The notes: generated by a model not told the origin, from the letters alone. Shown: positions 52,395-63,160, numbered from the stretch's first letter. The stretch: 64,000 nt of DNA from Rotaria sp. Silwood1 (GCA_905250075.1 CAJNOP010000118.1:124001-188000), one strand, 5' to 3'. Numbers and translations: made by a program.

Positions 52395-52930
52395 CAAGGG
52401 GGAAAAAGCGTGAGTTAAATCAGCTGAAACTCATTTGAAATCACAAAAATCAAGTAAACTCATTTTAAATCACGAAAATCATTTTAACTCATTTTAAATC
52501 ACGAAAATCACTTTAAGTCAATTGTAACTCACTATAAATCGGAAAATAGCGAGCCGTAAGTTTATGATTTAAAATGAGTTTCTGTGAGTTTTGTGATTTA
52601 AAATGAATTTATGTGAGTTTTATGATTTAAAATGAGTTTACTTGAGTTTTATGATTGAAAATGAGTTTATCTGAGTTATATGATTTAAAATGAGTTTATG
52701 TGAGTTTTCTGAGTTAAAGTGAGTTTAAAGCTGATTTAAATCGACTTTAAACTCATTTTAAATCACAAAAACTCATTTTAACTCAGAAAACTCACATAAA
52801 TTCATTTTATATCATATAACTCAGACAAACTCATTTTCAATCATAAAACTCAAGTAAACTCATTTTAAATCACAAAACTCACATAAACTCATTTTAAATC
52901 ACAAACTCACAATTTGCTTTTTCCCCCTTG
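52395..52930. mobile_element. Fold-back element made of ~28 bp tandem units, 536 bp
   Basis: Perfect 15 bp terminal inverted repeats bound the element: CAAGGGGGAAAAAGC at 52395-52409 and GCTTTTTCCCCCTTG at 52916-52930. Inside are units of about 28 bp of the type AAACTCATTTTAAATCACAA plus AACTCACAT. They run forward (about 52420-52530), then inverted (about 52556-52735), then forward (about 52736-52915). The last two blocks mirror each other unit by unit, including variants such as TTACTTGAGTTTTATGATTG and TCTGAGTTATATGAT, about a centre near 52737. No coding frame. Confidence 0.9.
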
Positions 52931-53048
52931 AGAAAATTTCATTATCATTTCATATGAACGATCAAGTGTCAAATGAACAGCGATTTTTCTATTACTAAGA
53001 CATTTTTATTTCACTTCAAAGAATACATATATATCAACATTATGACAG

Positions 53049-53689
53049 TCAAGCACATGACCAAACAAGACGTTTTGATGATGGACCACTATTTTTAAGT
53101 GCTGTTTTTAATTCTTGATCAATTACTGATTGTTTCAGACCTGATTTGAGTCGATGTTCACATAGATAAAGAAGAGCATTCGATGGTACCCATACAGGTT
53201 GACCAATTTGAAAATCATGCATTTTAAGAATTGCTAATGCTGTAAGAAGTGTTTGATCTTCAAATCCATTAGAGTCATCCGATTGAAAATGTACTTGACA
53301 AAGAGATACCGATGTTTCCTCATCATCAGTCTTGCTCACAAGAGCTAAAATTTAAAAAAAAAACAAATCCTTCCTAACTTAGATCGATAAATAATATTCT
53401 CTGTCAATATTTACTAAAATTTTTTTTTTAATATTTTGTCAATGGCTGTTAAACACTTATAGACAAATTAACATTCTTTAAGAGCAAAATCAACAAAAAC
53501 ATCAATGTTAGTTTTTCATAGAGACACCTCGAGGTCACCCCTCTGACTTTTACCAGAGGAAAAGGAATGTAAAAAACAAGAAAGCTAAAATAGTAAGTTT
53601 AGCGAATACTTACTACTTCTGACCAAATACAGTGCAAGAAGAATCACCACTACAGTGGTACTTATCACCCAGTTCGATGGTTGTTGCAT
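53049..53689 (-). CDS. Small N-terminally membrane-anchored protein (2 exons, 123 aa)
   Basis: I do not recognise the family. Exons: 53614-53689 and 53049-53344, joined by a GTAAGT donor and a TTTTAG acceptor. The protein begins MQQPSNWVISTTVVVILLAL followed by YLVRS, a signal anchor placing the remainder on one side of a membrane. Residues about 40-123 include TALAILKMHDFQIGQPVWVP and LYLCEHRLKSGLKQSVIDQE, ending SSKRLVWSCA. The piece LAILKMHDFQIGQPVWV has the rhythm of the double-psi beta-barrel seen in N-domains of Cdc48/PEX6-type AAA proteins (hydrophobic helix, then IGxPV). There is no AAA module, so this is only a resemblance. The splice junction and coding-like composition support a real gene. 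Confidence 0.6.
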
Positions 53690-54639
53690 TTTATTCGTCT
53701 CCAATTTTGCGTTTATGAATGAAATTCACAATTAATCAAGCTCGAAAATGAAAATTGATTTTTCTTTTCTGTGTATCGTCGTGATATAAGCAGAACTATT
53801 TTGTCCCTTATTTTTACTTTTACGAACGTCTCGTCTTGTGCATAAACAATTTTTTCTTCGTTGTTCTTTTTCATTCTTGTTTTTTTTTATATCATATTCT
53901 CTATTCGTTGTTTCATTGCTCGATTTTACTATATATATTTATGTAATTTTAATGACTGTTCTTTTTAAAGTAACAATCAACATATCTATTTTTTCTTTAC
54001 ATATATCATAATTAATAGACAAAACGATGATAAAAAAATCAATTTGACATTAAAAAAAAAGACTTTTCACGGATGATTAAACATCATGTTTCTTGCTGTA
54101 ACTTAACAATTTGTTTAACAAGCTTCAGAGACAACGTAAAATATTGATTATTGTATTGGTTAGTTAGTTTCTACATACTCTTATTGATTTTCTATTAATA
54201 TAAATCAATTAATTTCGTTTTTAAGAGTAAAATTGAAGACCGCAAACCTTGGTCTCGATATACATATATATATATAGTAGCTATTGATATCAACATGAAA
54301 TGAAGGTTATTCTAAGAATAAACATAAACATTTGTCTGTAAAATAATTATGATTATTGACGAAAAGCAAAAGAAGCTGCAAGAAAGTGGTTTTTCTAAAA
54401 TTATTCCTTTCACATACATATTTAGTAGGTGAAAGCTAAAGAGAAGCTAACACTAAACATGTAATTCGAAACAATTAAGGATATCTCAATGTTTCAAAAT
54501 ATATTTACTTTTTCAACCTATTAGATTACATAAAAGTATAGCGATGATAACCAGTTCATTTATAATGAAAATTCATTGATAAATGAATGATAGTGTATCA
54601 TACAACGATGAGATTGAAATGCCTGGACAGGAAAGTGAT

Positions 54640-55575
54640 GTTTCTACAATGTTCTGCATGATCGTTAATTTTACGATTACGATCACAATCCCGTGTGCTC
54701 GCGAATGATGAGAAACTTTTTTCGTGATCATAATCGTAATCGTGATTGAAACCAAAATTTCGTCATTCATGATTGGAATATATATATCCAAAGTCTCAAA
54801 TATTTATTTAAGAATATAATGTTCATATTTAAATCAGAAAAAAATCTGACAGTTCACATTTACTGTTAATAAAAAAACAAAGAAAATCCACTAGCTAATG
54901 AAATGCTATTTCATAATAAGACAAAACTGAAAAAAAAGTGAAGAAATTACATCATTTAGTAATCTGTTCATCATCGTCTTCACTTTCGATATTCACTAAA
55001 AGATAATGAGTAATTTTTCGTTGTTGGTTCAACAAATCAGATACTTTTTTTGTTGATTGACAAGAATGTGAATGAACAAGCACAGAACTAGATCCTGTTG
55101 ATGATTTATAAACGAATATTGACTTACAATAATCACAAATAACAAAATCTTGTTTAATATTGGTGACATAAATTTGACTAAAATGAGAGCAACATTGGAT
55201 ATTCTTGTGGTTTCTTTTGGTTTTTCATATGATATTGATGTATGATTTTGTTCGACTAGTCGTTCAAATGTCTTTTTTATTCAGTTGAACGAGATTAGTG
55301 GTACACATTTTAAAAACGAAGATAAGTTAAAGTTTTTTTTTCACATCTTCAAAGTATTTTCGCGAGTATAATCGAAGAGAAATAGCGACTTTTATTGTTG
55401 ATTTCTATTCACTTTATCTGTATCCGATGAAAGATATCAGACAGATAGCATCATCGAATGATGAAAAAATTTTCTTGTCTTTAAATACTATGTAACATTC
55501 GTGATCGTAACTGTGATTGTAATTGAGAATCCTATTTTCTTTGTGATCGTGATCAGAAAAATCAATCACGCAGGA
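54640..55575. mobile_element. Decayed hAT-type DNA transposon with GATCGT sub-terminal repeats
   Basis: Both flanks of the BED-finger frame carry inverted clusters of GATCGTAATCGTGATTG-like words (54655-54745 and 55498-55575). This resembles the sub-terminal repeats of hAT elements. The two flanks are oriented toward each other. Exact termini and the 8 bp target duplication could not be fixed by eye, so the limits are approximate. Only the N-terminal transposase region remains; no RNase-H-like DDE core was seen. Confidence 0.5.
54952..55224 (-). pseudogene. BED-type zinc finger fragment of a hAT transposase
   Basis: An open frame of about 90 codons without a clear ATG reads CSHFSQIYVTNIKQDFVICD, then YCKSIFVYKSSTGSSSVLVH and SHSCQSTKKVSDLL. 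It has the CxxC ... HxHxxC spacing and the KSSTGSSS(x)LVHH-like track of BED fingers that open hAT transposases. The usual Trp before the finger is replaced by Cys. A stop precedes the frame and another closes it at 54952 without a catalytic domain, so this is a remnant. A domesticated BED protein is an alternative but less likely. Confidence 0.65.
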
Positions 55576-56373
55576 CACTAGATATTTCAAAGAGGTAAAA
55601 ATGTATGACTATGATGGAATAAGCATTCATGTATATATCCACAATTATGATTATTAATATCGTCAGTGTGTTCTATTCCAACATAATCAGCAACAAGCAA
55701 TCGTATACTTTTTCATATAAAACAAAAGTTTGAAAATTACTATGGTTGTGAAAATATTTACCAGATGTTAATTATCTCCAATTCGGATTCAAGTGCAATA
55801 TCTATTTTACAATTATTTAAATATATAATTAAATCTTAAAGATTTTTAATATTTATCATTATTTGTGTCAGGACAAGCACAGTTCAAAGTTTTGAAATCG
55901 AATTAACAAAAAATATTTCGAACTCAAATTCTACCCGATGAGCTCTCTCCTTTACACTGTATTGGAAATTTATTTTATAGGTCAGCGGTGGTCATAACGT
56001 GTATGAGACAAAAAGAGAAAAATATTTCTCAAATATCATTTTTATCACATGATTAGGTATACAAATTTAGAGTGTTCTGTTTGCAATGACGACATCATCA
56101 CACCTTTGGACCCCTCCCTCTACCTTTCATGAATTGCTATTTTTTTTGTGCGCCCTTGCTCTCTGATGACGTAGTATTCAACAAACCCATACGTAAGATA
56201 TAATCATGATTTTTTACATACACAAAAGAGGAAGTATTTATTGAGTAAATAAATGAACACAACACAAGAAAAATGAAGAAAGAAGAAAAGGCATATGTAT
56301 ATATGTATATGAATAAGAAATAAAAAACGATAGTATTGATAATAATAGTTAACATCAAAAGAAGAATATTTAT

Positions 56374-57156
56374 TTAATTTGATGTTGATAAATCAACTTG
56401 AAGGAAATCAACAAGTAATTTTTTAAATTGTTGAATACGATCAGTTAAATTTTGTAATTCCAATTTTAGTTCTGTATTTGTATTTTTTAATTTTAAATGT
56501 CGATCAAGTAAATGATGACGTTCAGATTTTTTTTTGATTCGATATTTTTCTGCTGCTGTTTTATTTTGATCTTTTTTTCGTAATTTACGTTCAACAGCTG
56601 ATAATTTTGGTTTTTTCATTGATGGTGTTGGAGATGAATCTGTTGATGATAGAGATGGTGATGATGGAACACTCATATCTCTATTGTTTGTAGATTCTAT
56701 TGATGATGAATCTTCAATACTTGATAAAGGAGAACTATTTGTATCCATAGGAGGAGATGGAAAAGATGATTGACTTATCCATTTTTCAATATCAATTTCA
56801 TCTATTGATATTGAGTCAGCAAGAAAATCTATTCAAGAAAAAATAAAAGCAAATATTTATTAATTAGATAAATTTTTTTTGAAAAATTTTTTACCTGATT
56901 TTTCATCAAAATCATTGAAATTAACAAGATCAAAATCAGAGAAAAATTCTTCTTGATGTTGACTATTATCATTCAGACTATCGTTAATTATATCATTATG
57001 GATTGCCTTTGTTGATTGAACAGGAGATAGATAAATATCAATGTCATCAAGTAAATAAAAATCAAGTGATGTTAAACTAGAATTTAATTTATTGATGCCA
57101 TCGTCGCCAATCGATGGCGTCAATAGATCTTGGGATTGATATTGTTCGTATAGCAT
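56374..57156 (-). CDS. atf4: ATF4-like bZIP transcription factor (2 exons, 238 aa)
   Basis: Nuclear bZIP factor of the ATF4/ATF5/cryptocephal group, the effector of the integrated stress response downstream of eIF2alpha phosphorylation. Exons: 56895-57156 and 56374-56828 (GTAAAA donor, AATAG acceptor). The N-terminal half is acidic and Ser-rich, consistent with an activation domain. The bZIP occupies roughly residues 165-232. The basic region ERKLRKKDQNKTAAEKYRIK matches the ATF4 hallmark KKMEQNKTAATRYRQKK, and the leucine zipper continues through LLDRHLKLKNTNTELKLEL and LQNLTDRIQQFKKLL. The protein is shorter than vertebrate ATF4 (351 aa), as is common in invertebrates. The start ATG (57156) is in the first exon and is overlapped by an out-of-frame upstream ORF, a strong hint of delayed-reinitiation control. 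C/EBP-type factors are excluded by the NKTAA signature. Confidence 0.9.
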
Positions 57157-57232
57157 GGTTTTCGTCTTTTTTTTTAGATTTTAGGGAGAAAAACAAGAGA
57201 AAAGGTGTGGCGGACGCCATTTTGATTTCCAT
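57089..57232 (-). promoter_or_regulatory. Overlapping upstream ORF (uORF2-like), 47 codons
   Basis: ATG at 57232 (and in frame at 57220) opens a frame that passes the ATF4 start out of frame and ends at TAA 57089-57091. It overlaps the CDS by 68 nt. Both ATGs have A at -3 and G at +4, a better context than the main ATG (A at -3, C at +4). This matches the inhibitory uORF2 of vertebrate ATF4 in position and overlap. The peptide itself (MEIKMASATPFLLFFSLKSK and onward) is not expected to matter. The transcript start is not known. Confidence 0.7.
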
Positions 57233-57299
57233 AATTAAAAGCTAAAAAAATAAGGAAATAAATGTTTTAAAAATGAGATTTATGTTGCTTTTTATGTCG

Positions 57300-57385
57300 T
57301 ACTTTGTTGTGATGGGCACGTAAAGAGCGTGCTCGCTAGCCGAAGCTAAAGCGCCTACAAAGGTCGCGACGTTGCTAAGTTAATA
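57300..57385. promoter_or_regulatory. GC-richer, CpG-bearing segment upstream of ATF4
   Basis: Within a very AT-rich background this ~85 bp block contains GGGCACG, GAGCGTGCTCGC, GCGCC and GTCGCGACG. It lies just 5' of the ATF4 upstream ORFs. It may be the core promoter or the 5' end of the transcript; this is inferred from composition only. Confidence 0.35.
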
Positions 57386-57389
57386 TCAT
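57375..57389 (-). promoter_or_regulatory. Minimal upstream ORF (uORF1-like), 4 codons
   Basis: ATG ATA TTA ACT TAG lies about 140 nt 5' of the overlapping uORF. No other ATG occurs between them on the minus strand. A tiny first uORF followed by an overlapping second one is the established ATF4 layout. Whether this ORF lies in the mRNA is unknown. A polypyrimidine-AG (TTATTTTTTTAG) at about 57242-57253 could be the acceptor of a 5' UTR intron, and the uORF could fall inside it. Confidence 0.45.
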
Positions 57390-57710
57390 GTTGAAATCTG
57401 TCAAAAAATAAAGCAAAAAATGATGATGAAATTGTTCGATATAACTCTTTGTAGTTTCTTTATTTCCTACAAATTAAACTGCATGATGCAATGTTTATTC
57501 TGATTCATGAATGAGACATGAATGAGAAAGATTTTTTTTTTAATTGCTCAATTTTTATTAAAATTTCTTATTTATAATAAAAAGTACATAAAAACCATAT
57601 AAAAATTATTGAAAAAAAAAATTATAAATGCGTAAATAAAAGTCAAAGAGAAAAGATGTCACCACATATTCGGAATTTAAAAACAAATCAAATACAGGCA
57701 GTTTGTTCTA

Positions 57711-58524
57711 TAGTCGAGTCCGCTTATAAGAGCGTGATCGGGACCTCTAAAAGAGGCTCTTATATGCAGACCGCTCCTTTATCCGAACTATATTTAAAAC
57801 AGTGCAAAAATTGATTCATGTCAACATTTATTAAGTAGGACATAGGCATACATAAATTTACTTGAAGAAATCCGTGATTTTACTTTGAGTACTATTAATT
57901 AAAGCGTTCTTTTCGATCATGTCTTCGATATCATAATATGAATTATACTCTGTAAAATTCTCTTCCAAATACTTGCGAACGATTGAAAGATGCATCAGCG
58001 CATCTTTATGAGATACCTGGCATCGGTTCATCAACAATTTCGGCTTCTTCTTCTAAAATATATATTACCTTTTGGATGGATGAATATCTGATCCCTTTAT
58101 TGAAGAAACAGCAAGTATATATACATAGGAGAGAGACAATAGATGGACTAGAGAAAAAGTCTAGAAGCTTCGTCCGACTGTTTAGAAAATGAATAATAGA
58201 CAGAAAAAGACAATGGTTCTTCTTACTCAACAAAGACGTCAGTTAGAAAAAGTGAGTAAGACGAAAAAGAGCATACGTGCAACAGATGCATAGAAAAAGA
58301 AAAGAAAAGAACAAGAACATACAATATGGCTCTTTTATGTGGACTCAAATCGCAAAAAAGCGCCAAAACAAAGCTCTTATAAGCGAACCGCTCCTTTATC
58401 CGAGGCTCTTATAAGCGGAGTTTGCCAGTACATAAAACATAGGAGAAAAAAATGGGAAATTGGAAAACGGCTCTTACAGGCGGACCGCTCCTTTATCCGG
58501 AGCTCTTATAAGTGGACTCGACTG
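57711..58524. mobile_element. pogo/Tigger-type DNA transposon, deletion derivative, 814 bp
   Basis: Terminal inverted repeats: TAGTCGAGTCCGCTTATAAG on the left; the right end in reverse complement reads CAGTCGAGTCCACTTATAAG. The shared part continues with AGC. Both ends are flanked by TA (57709-57710, 58525-58526). Sub-terminal GCTCTTATAAGCG and CCGCTCCTTTATCCG words recur at 57765-57785, 58372-58402 and 58469-58499. Inside is the C-terminal end of a transposase (next entry). The CAGT...CTTATA end style and TA target fit the pogo/Tigger branch of Tc1/mariner. Confidence 0.8.
57858..58060 (-). pseudogene. C-terminal remnant of a pogo/Tigger transposase
   Basis: With one frameshift near 58014, the minus strand reads ILEEEAEIVDEPMPGIS and then HKDALMHLSIVRKYLEENFT, ending STQSKITDFFK and a stop at about 57858. 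An acidic linker, a seven-helix-like S-H-x-(D/E)-A-L-x-x-L-x-x-(V/L)-x-x-Y block and a final Q-(S/T)-K-I-T-D-F-F are typical of Tigger/jerky/CENP-B-like transposase tails. The DNA-binding and DDD catalytic parts are missing, so it cannot move by itself. Confidence 0.72.
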
Positions 58525-61349
58525 TATATATATTTTAAATATCAAACAAAGTATTTTCATTGTTTTATTGTTTAATACTGTAGATGCGATGATTTTGTGA
58601 GTGAGTTCGATTTATTCATAAAATACTTGTTACTACTCATCAAAAACGCAGACAATTGGAAAAAGAGAAAAATATTTAAATATCAGCATGTTGAATTGGA
58701 AGGAGAGTTTTCGGAAACTGAAAAGATGCATATAGGAGTTTTTGAAAGTAGGCAGATGAAGAAATTTCTTATTTCAATTTACGATTGTGACTGGAAAAAA
58801 GTTCAATCTATCATATTGCAAAAACCTTGAGGAACTCATTGGGATAATTCAGCATACAAGGTAATGATATTTCCGAAACTTGCGTGTATTCTAGAGATCT
58901 CTATCTGAATAGGTATAGTTAATCCAAGGAGAATAAAACTAATATCATAAGGTGCATTCAATTACCAGAATGGTAAAGAATTATCATTATTAATCTATTC
59001 ATCAGCATATTCACTTTTGTTCTACTATCTTCATACTCTAAAATAAAATGGCATAAACGAATCGATCCATTTCTATATGTTCAGTATTCTTTGGTCAGTT
59101 TTCCTTCTTCAATTTTTACTGAAAAAAAAATTGTCCACACGTTTAAAATACGAAGAGGATCGTTATTGATAACTCATTTGCTATTATTAAATTGTTACTC
59201 TCCTAACCGAAGATATTGGTCACACATAAGTCAACTCTACTATGATCAAATGAGTGGCATAGTTTTTGTTTTAATTAGTTGTTTGTTAATGTTATCAGAT
59301 GAATCAATGAATAAATGAAAAGAAGAATAAATACAAGTAAATATCATTACAACGGATTATTTCTTATTAATTTCTTTTATTTATTTATTTCAATAAGCAA
59401 TAGACAACTAATGATTCATCAATAGCTAAACTCAAATTGAGGACTTTTCTGAGTAAGAATAACAAAAACGAATTGATTTTGTTGACGCGCTTTCAAGCAA
59501 TGCTTCCAACATCACGTATTCTTTGTTCGATAGCGATAATATGAACTAAAAGATCAAGGATGAACTCCATGCTTTTACTATTTATCAGTCTCAAAGGTGT
59601 TCAAAACAAATCATCATCGTTTTATTAACAAATGTCAACCAGGTTAAAAGTCGATGAACGATAAAATCGTCATTAAAGTAAAGTTATAGAAAAAAAAACG
59701 AAGAAATTCAATGAATTTGACTTGTTGGAAATATTCACCTTTTATTTTTTGTATTCTAAAATTAAGAATGCTTGAATTCAATTCAATTGCTTAATTCTTT
59801 TTGGAAAATTCTTGATTTAAGTTTTAGTTTTTGTGCTCAATTTCAAGATTATGAATCATTCATTCATGAATGTTGATAATAAAATTAAATTTCATTGTAA
59901 AATAAACATTAATGTATAGTGTATGTTATCGAAAACAAAAGTTGTTAAAAGATTTGTCGAAAGAATCTACATTTTTTCTTTAGAATAAATCATTATATAT
60001 TGTTTTTAAATAAATCCTACAAAATGAAGATTTCGAAAAAATGATCATCATTATGACACGATTCAATAATATAATAATAAATTCGTTCTTGAAACATTAT
60101 GCAGCAAAATATTTCGAACAGAAGATTTTCAATTTCTTTACTTCTCTAGATTCTATCATACCAATTAATGAACATCAATTAAATATGCAAGCAAATATTT
60201 GAAACATGCAAGTATTGTAGCTTTTCATCGAGACATTAATGTTAAGTGAAGAATAATCAAACATGAAAAAACATCCTGGTGTTATTATTTCCACCTATAG
60301 ATTTTCATCGATTTCAACAAATATAGACATTTCACTTTCACGGACTAGTTCAACGTATCTCAATAATAGGTTTGAGACAGTATTGTTGGAAAATGTAAAG
60401 TTAAACCATATCTAAAATTAGTGTTTTGTTCATATGAAAAATATGGATGTGAATGTGGGTGACGATTAAAATAACACCGACAGTCACACGCACTGATGAA
60501 TCGATTTTAACCTATTTTTATTTATTTACATTCGTCAACTTGATGGAAATGAAGAGACAGATGGTTGAAAAAAGTCCTTGATGAGATATAATCCCATCGA
60601 AAGAAAGAAGGACAGATGCAATCTTGTTTTTTTTCTTTAGCATTGCTTTCTTGATGCATTTTACTTCCCCCACAATATAAATGACAAAAAACATGTTGTA
60701 ACTGTATCTTTCTTTTAATTCCTCTCGCTTGTTATTGTCGCACTTTCAGCAGAAATCCAACAAACGCATGCAGTCAACGGTACAGACGAATTTCTTTTCA
60801 ATTACGATGAGAAAAGCTTTGCTTTCGTTGAAATGTTTGCTAATTAGCAGCAGTATATTCATAACTAAAAGTCATTCTTCGAATGTTACTTTGGTTAGCG
60901 TTGAATATACTTTTTTCTGTTTGGTCAACATTATCAAGATTTCAACCACATGCATAATGAGTAAAACTGCGCTAGTAACGTCTATATAGTTTTATCTTTT
61001 TGTATTCTTCTTCCGAAACCTTCTCAATGAGAACAAACTTAATACGAATTCTCATTCACATCACTGCGTACACGAAAATATAATGTAAGTTGGAAAAAAT
61101 AGAAGTGCAATAGAAGACTTGGTATGATTTTTGTCCTTTGTTATTGACAACAATATTGTTCATAGGAAGTAATTGAAAGCTGTCATTAAGTGTCTAGATA
61201 TAAAAACATCCACATTTCAAGTCGTATAAGAAGCTAGAAACCACAAAAAACATCAACTGAATCAATACAACAGATCATCTCTGTCGAAAATACAAACAAT
61301 ACTACATCATTCCTGATCAAATCGATGTTCTTTTTCATTTTAAAATTGG
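58525..61349. other. AT-rich region without recognised genes
   Basis: About 2.8 kb. Open frames at 58597-58830, 59091-59318 and 60729-60989 are short, have no recognisable domain and no supporting splice partners, and are not called. No repeat family recognised. Confidence 0.5.
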
Positions 61350-61352
61350 TTG

Positions 61353-61470
61353 TCAGCACGTAAGCATAGTTAGCAGGGCATCTAGTTTTTCTTACAGAGA
61401 TTCACTCTTGACCATCTCATGATCTTCTAGTGAGTTGTGATAGAGGGCGAATTCGATTCCGTGTACCCTA
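61353..61470 (+). repeat. Possible tRNA-derived (SINE-like) relic
   Basis: GCATAGTTAGCAGGGCATCT near 61364 loosely resembles an A box. GCGAATTCGATTCCGTGTAC near 61447 resembles a B box/T-loop. The spacing is longer than in a standard tRNA and no acceptor stem pairs. It is at most a degenerate tRNA-derived element. Confidence 0.25.
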
Positions 61471-61849
61471 TATGCACTGTTTTTATAGTGTGAAGGTCTT
61501 GTAGATTTATGCAATTTATATGATATTACATGTATCACATAGCAGAAGATGGGCTCACCATTTTGTGAAAGAAAAGTTTTTCATTGGTCATTGAAAATTC
61601 GGTTGCTGAACGATCACATGAATACTCTTTTCACTTGGACATCAGAAGAGATGGATGATAAACACAATTTAAAAAAATTGTGTAGATAAACACTTCGAAT
61701 ATAATAACACATAATTATGAAACTACTATTCATCTTACGAATACAAGTGAGACTCGTTAATCGGACTCACGTGACATCCGACTGAATTTTTAATCTTTGA
61801 GCTGGAATACACTACTTTACAAACGCAGTCGATATCAATATTAAATGTA

Positions 61850-62240
61850 TGCAGGCGCAGACGTGCGGGCATGGGTGTCCATGTAAATTTCGATGTAGCT
61901 GTGTCTGCTCATGTGTTCCTCGTGTTCACTAAGTCAATAAACCCCCACATTTCTACTCATACATATCCAAGCAACCGACATCCTCACACAAAATCACTAC
62001 AGACACCACCCATATTTATCCACAAAAATTTACACCCATACAGCTGAACGATAGTACAGTCTAAGCCTACATATACACAGTAGCCATCGGCACACAAAAT
62101 CATATCAATCATCCGCACTGGCTTAACATCTCATATCCAGTCCACATCTCTACTACCCACTGTCAGCTATATCTAAATTCCCAATCCATCACCCAGTATA
62201 GCCACCCAACCCAATCAAACAAAATTTCTCAAAAACGCGT
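61850..62240. repeat. C-rich, G-poor irregular tract, preceded by a GT-rich stretch
   Basis: From about 61935 to 62225 the plus strand is full of CACC, CCCAC and ACATCC words with almost no G. Just before it (61855-61930) the opposite bias appears (GTGCGGGCATGGGTGTCC). The character matches the tract in the long GIGYF intron at 12355-12560. It is not a clean tandem repeat. Confidence 0.6.
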
Positions 62241-62804
62241 TTAAACACCTAAAAACTCAATTAGTGAGCATTTATAGGCGATTTTAAAAAAATGGCCATG
62301 TAAACGTCAACGATTTTATTTTTAGGTAAATGAAAACTGTTAAACTATCTACAGCCGTATTATGTATCCTCATAAACGATTGAAAAAGCTACACCCAATG
62401 CGTTTTAACGCTTATTTTGTTGAGGATGCGCTTTTCATATAGAAATTCCATAGTTTCAGGCGTTTTTCATTAGCGATTTTCTTTCAGTGTTCGGAACGTC
62501 GAATCATAGACGTTAAAATTTACATAAAATAATATCTTTTAGCGTGTTAATCTGCCAATTTTTTTTCCTTTTTCTATATGCAGAAACATACCTTGAAAAC
62601 TCAAAAAAATTGAAAAACCCTATACCTGTTCAAGACAAAAATTTTCATTTCGATTATTTCTCTATATGTTTAAATGTTTGCACGCTTAAAATATGATATC
62701 AGCATTATTTAAGTGCGCTTACACGCGCTAAATCAATAAATTCCTATAGATTAAACGCTGATGGAATATTGATGTGTTTAAAAGTGCAAAATATTATGCG
62801 TTTT

Positions 62805-62905
62805 TAAGGTGTGAGTGGGTGTGCGTGTGGGCCCGGTGTCGGTGTGAATATGTGTAAATAGAAAAAGCCAATTCAAAACCAAACATACACCCACCCACTT
62901 CCAGT
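62805..62905. repeat. Facing GT-rich and AC-rich tracts
   Basis: GTGAGTGGGTGTGCGTGTGG at about 62812, then about 50 bp later ACACCCACCCAC at 62887. The two are inverted relative to each other, as at 36682-36722. TGTGGG occurs once in each GT block. Confidence 0.6.
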
Positions 62906-63098
62906 TACACAAAAACTCAAAGAGTCCGGCGAACGGAAGCTTCACAGCATTCATAACAAACGCTCGATTGGACTAAAGCATGATGCCAACATAACCGAAA
63001 AAAAGAGGAAAGATCCACCGAGGCAATGTATCTGCTCAACTTCATTTCACCGATTGAATCCTCGAATTTTATATCGTGTTCAAGGGCCAGGAGACGAC

Positions 63099-63160
63099 CA
63101 CACATATATCAATCAATCGATAGAGCACCCCCAAGAACCCTAGGATTGGCCCGAACATGT
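63099..63160. repeat. Direct repeat copy 1
   Basis: Starts CACACATATATCAATCAATCG and ends near GGCCCGAACATGT. It matches copy 2 at 63277-63337 at most positions (CACACATATATC, TCAATCGATAGAGC, CCCCAAGAAC, CCCGAAC). Confidence 0.85.

Larger units (their letters stand above)
53690..56373. other. Intergenic region with a hAT relic
   Basis: 2.7 kb. The middle part holds the decayed hAT fragment described separately. The rest is AT-rich with a short (TA)n run near 54262 and no other gene signal. Confidence 0.5.

Noticed and set aside
52395..52930. CRISPR-like array of ~28 bp repeats
   Set aside because: There are no unique spacers, units are contiguous and occur in both orientations, and the host is eukaryotic.
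58597..58830. 77-codon plus-strand frame next to the Tigger derivative
   Set aside because: Looks protein-like but has no recognisable domain, no splice partner and no clear relation to the transposon.
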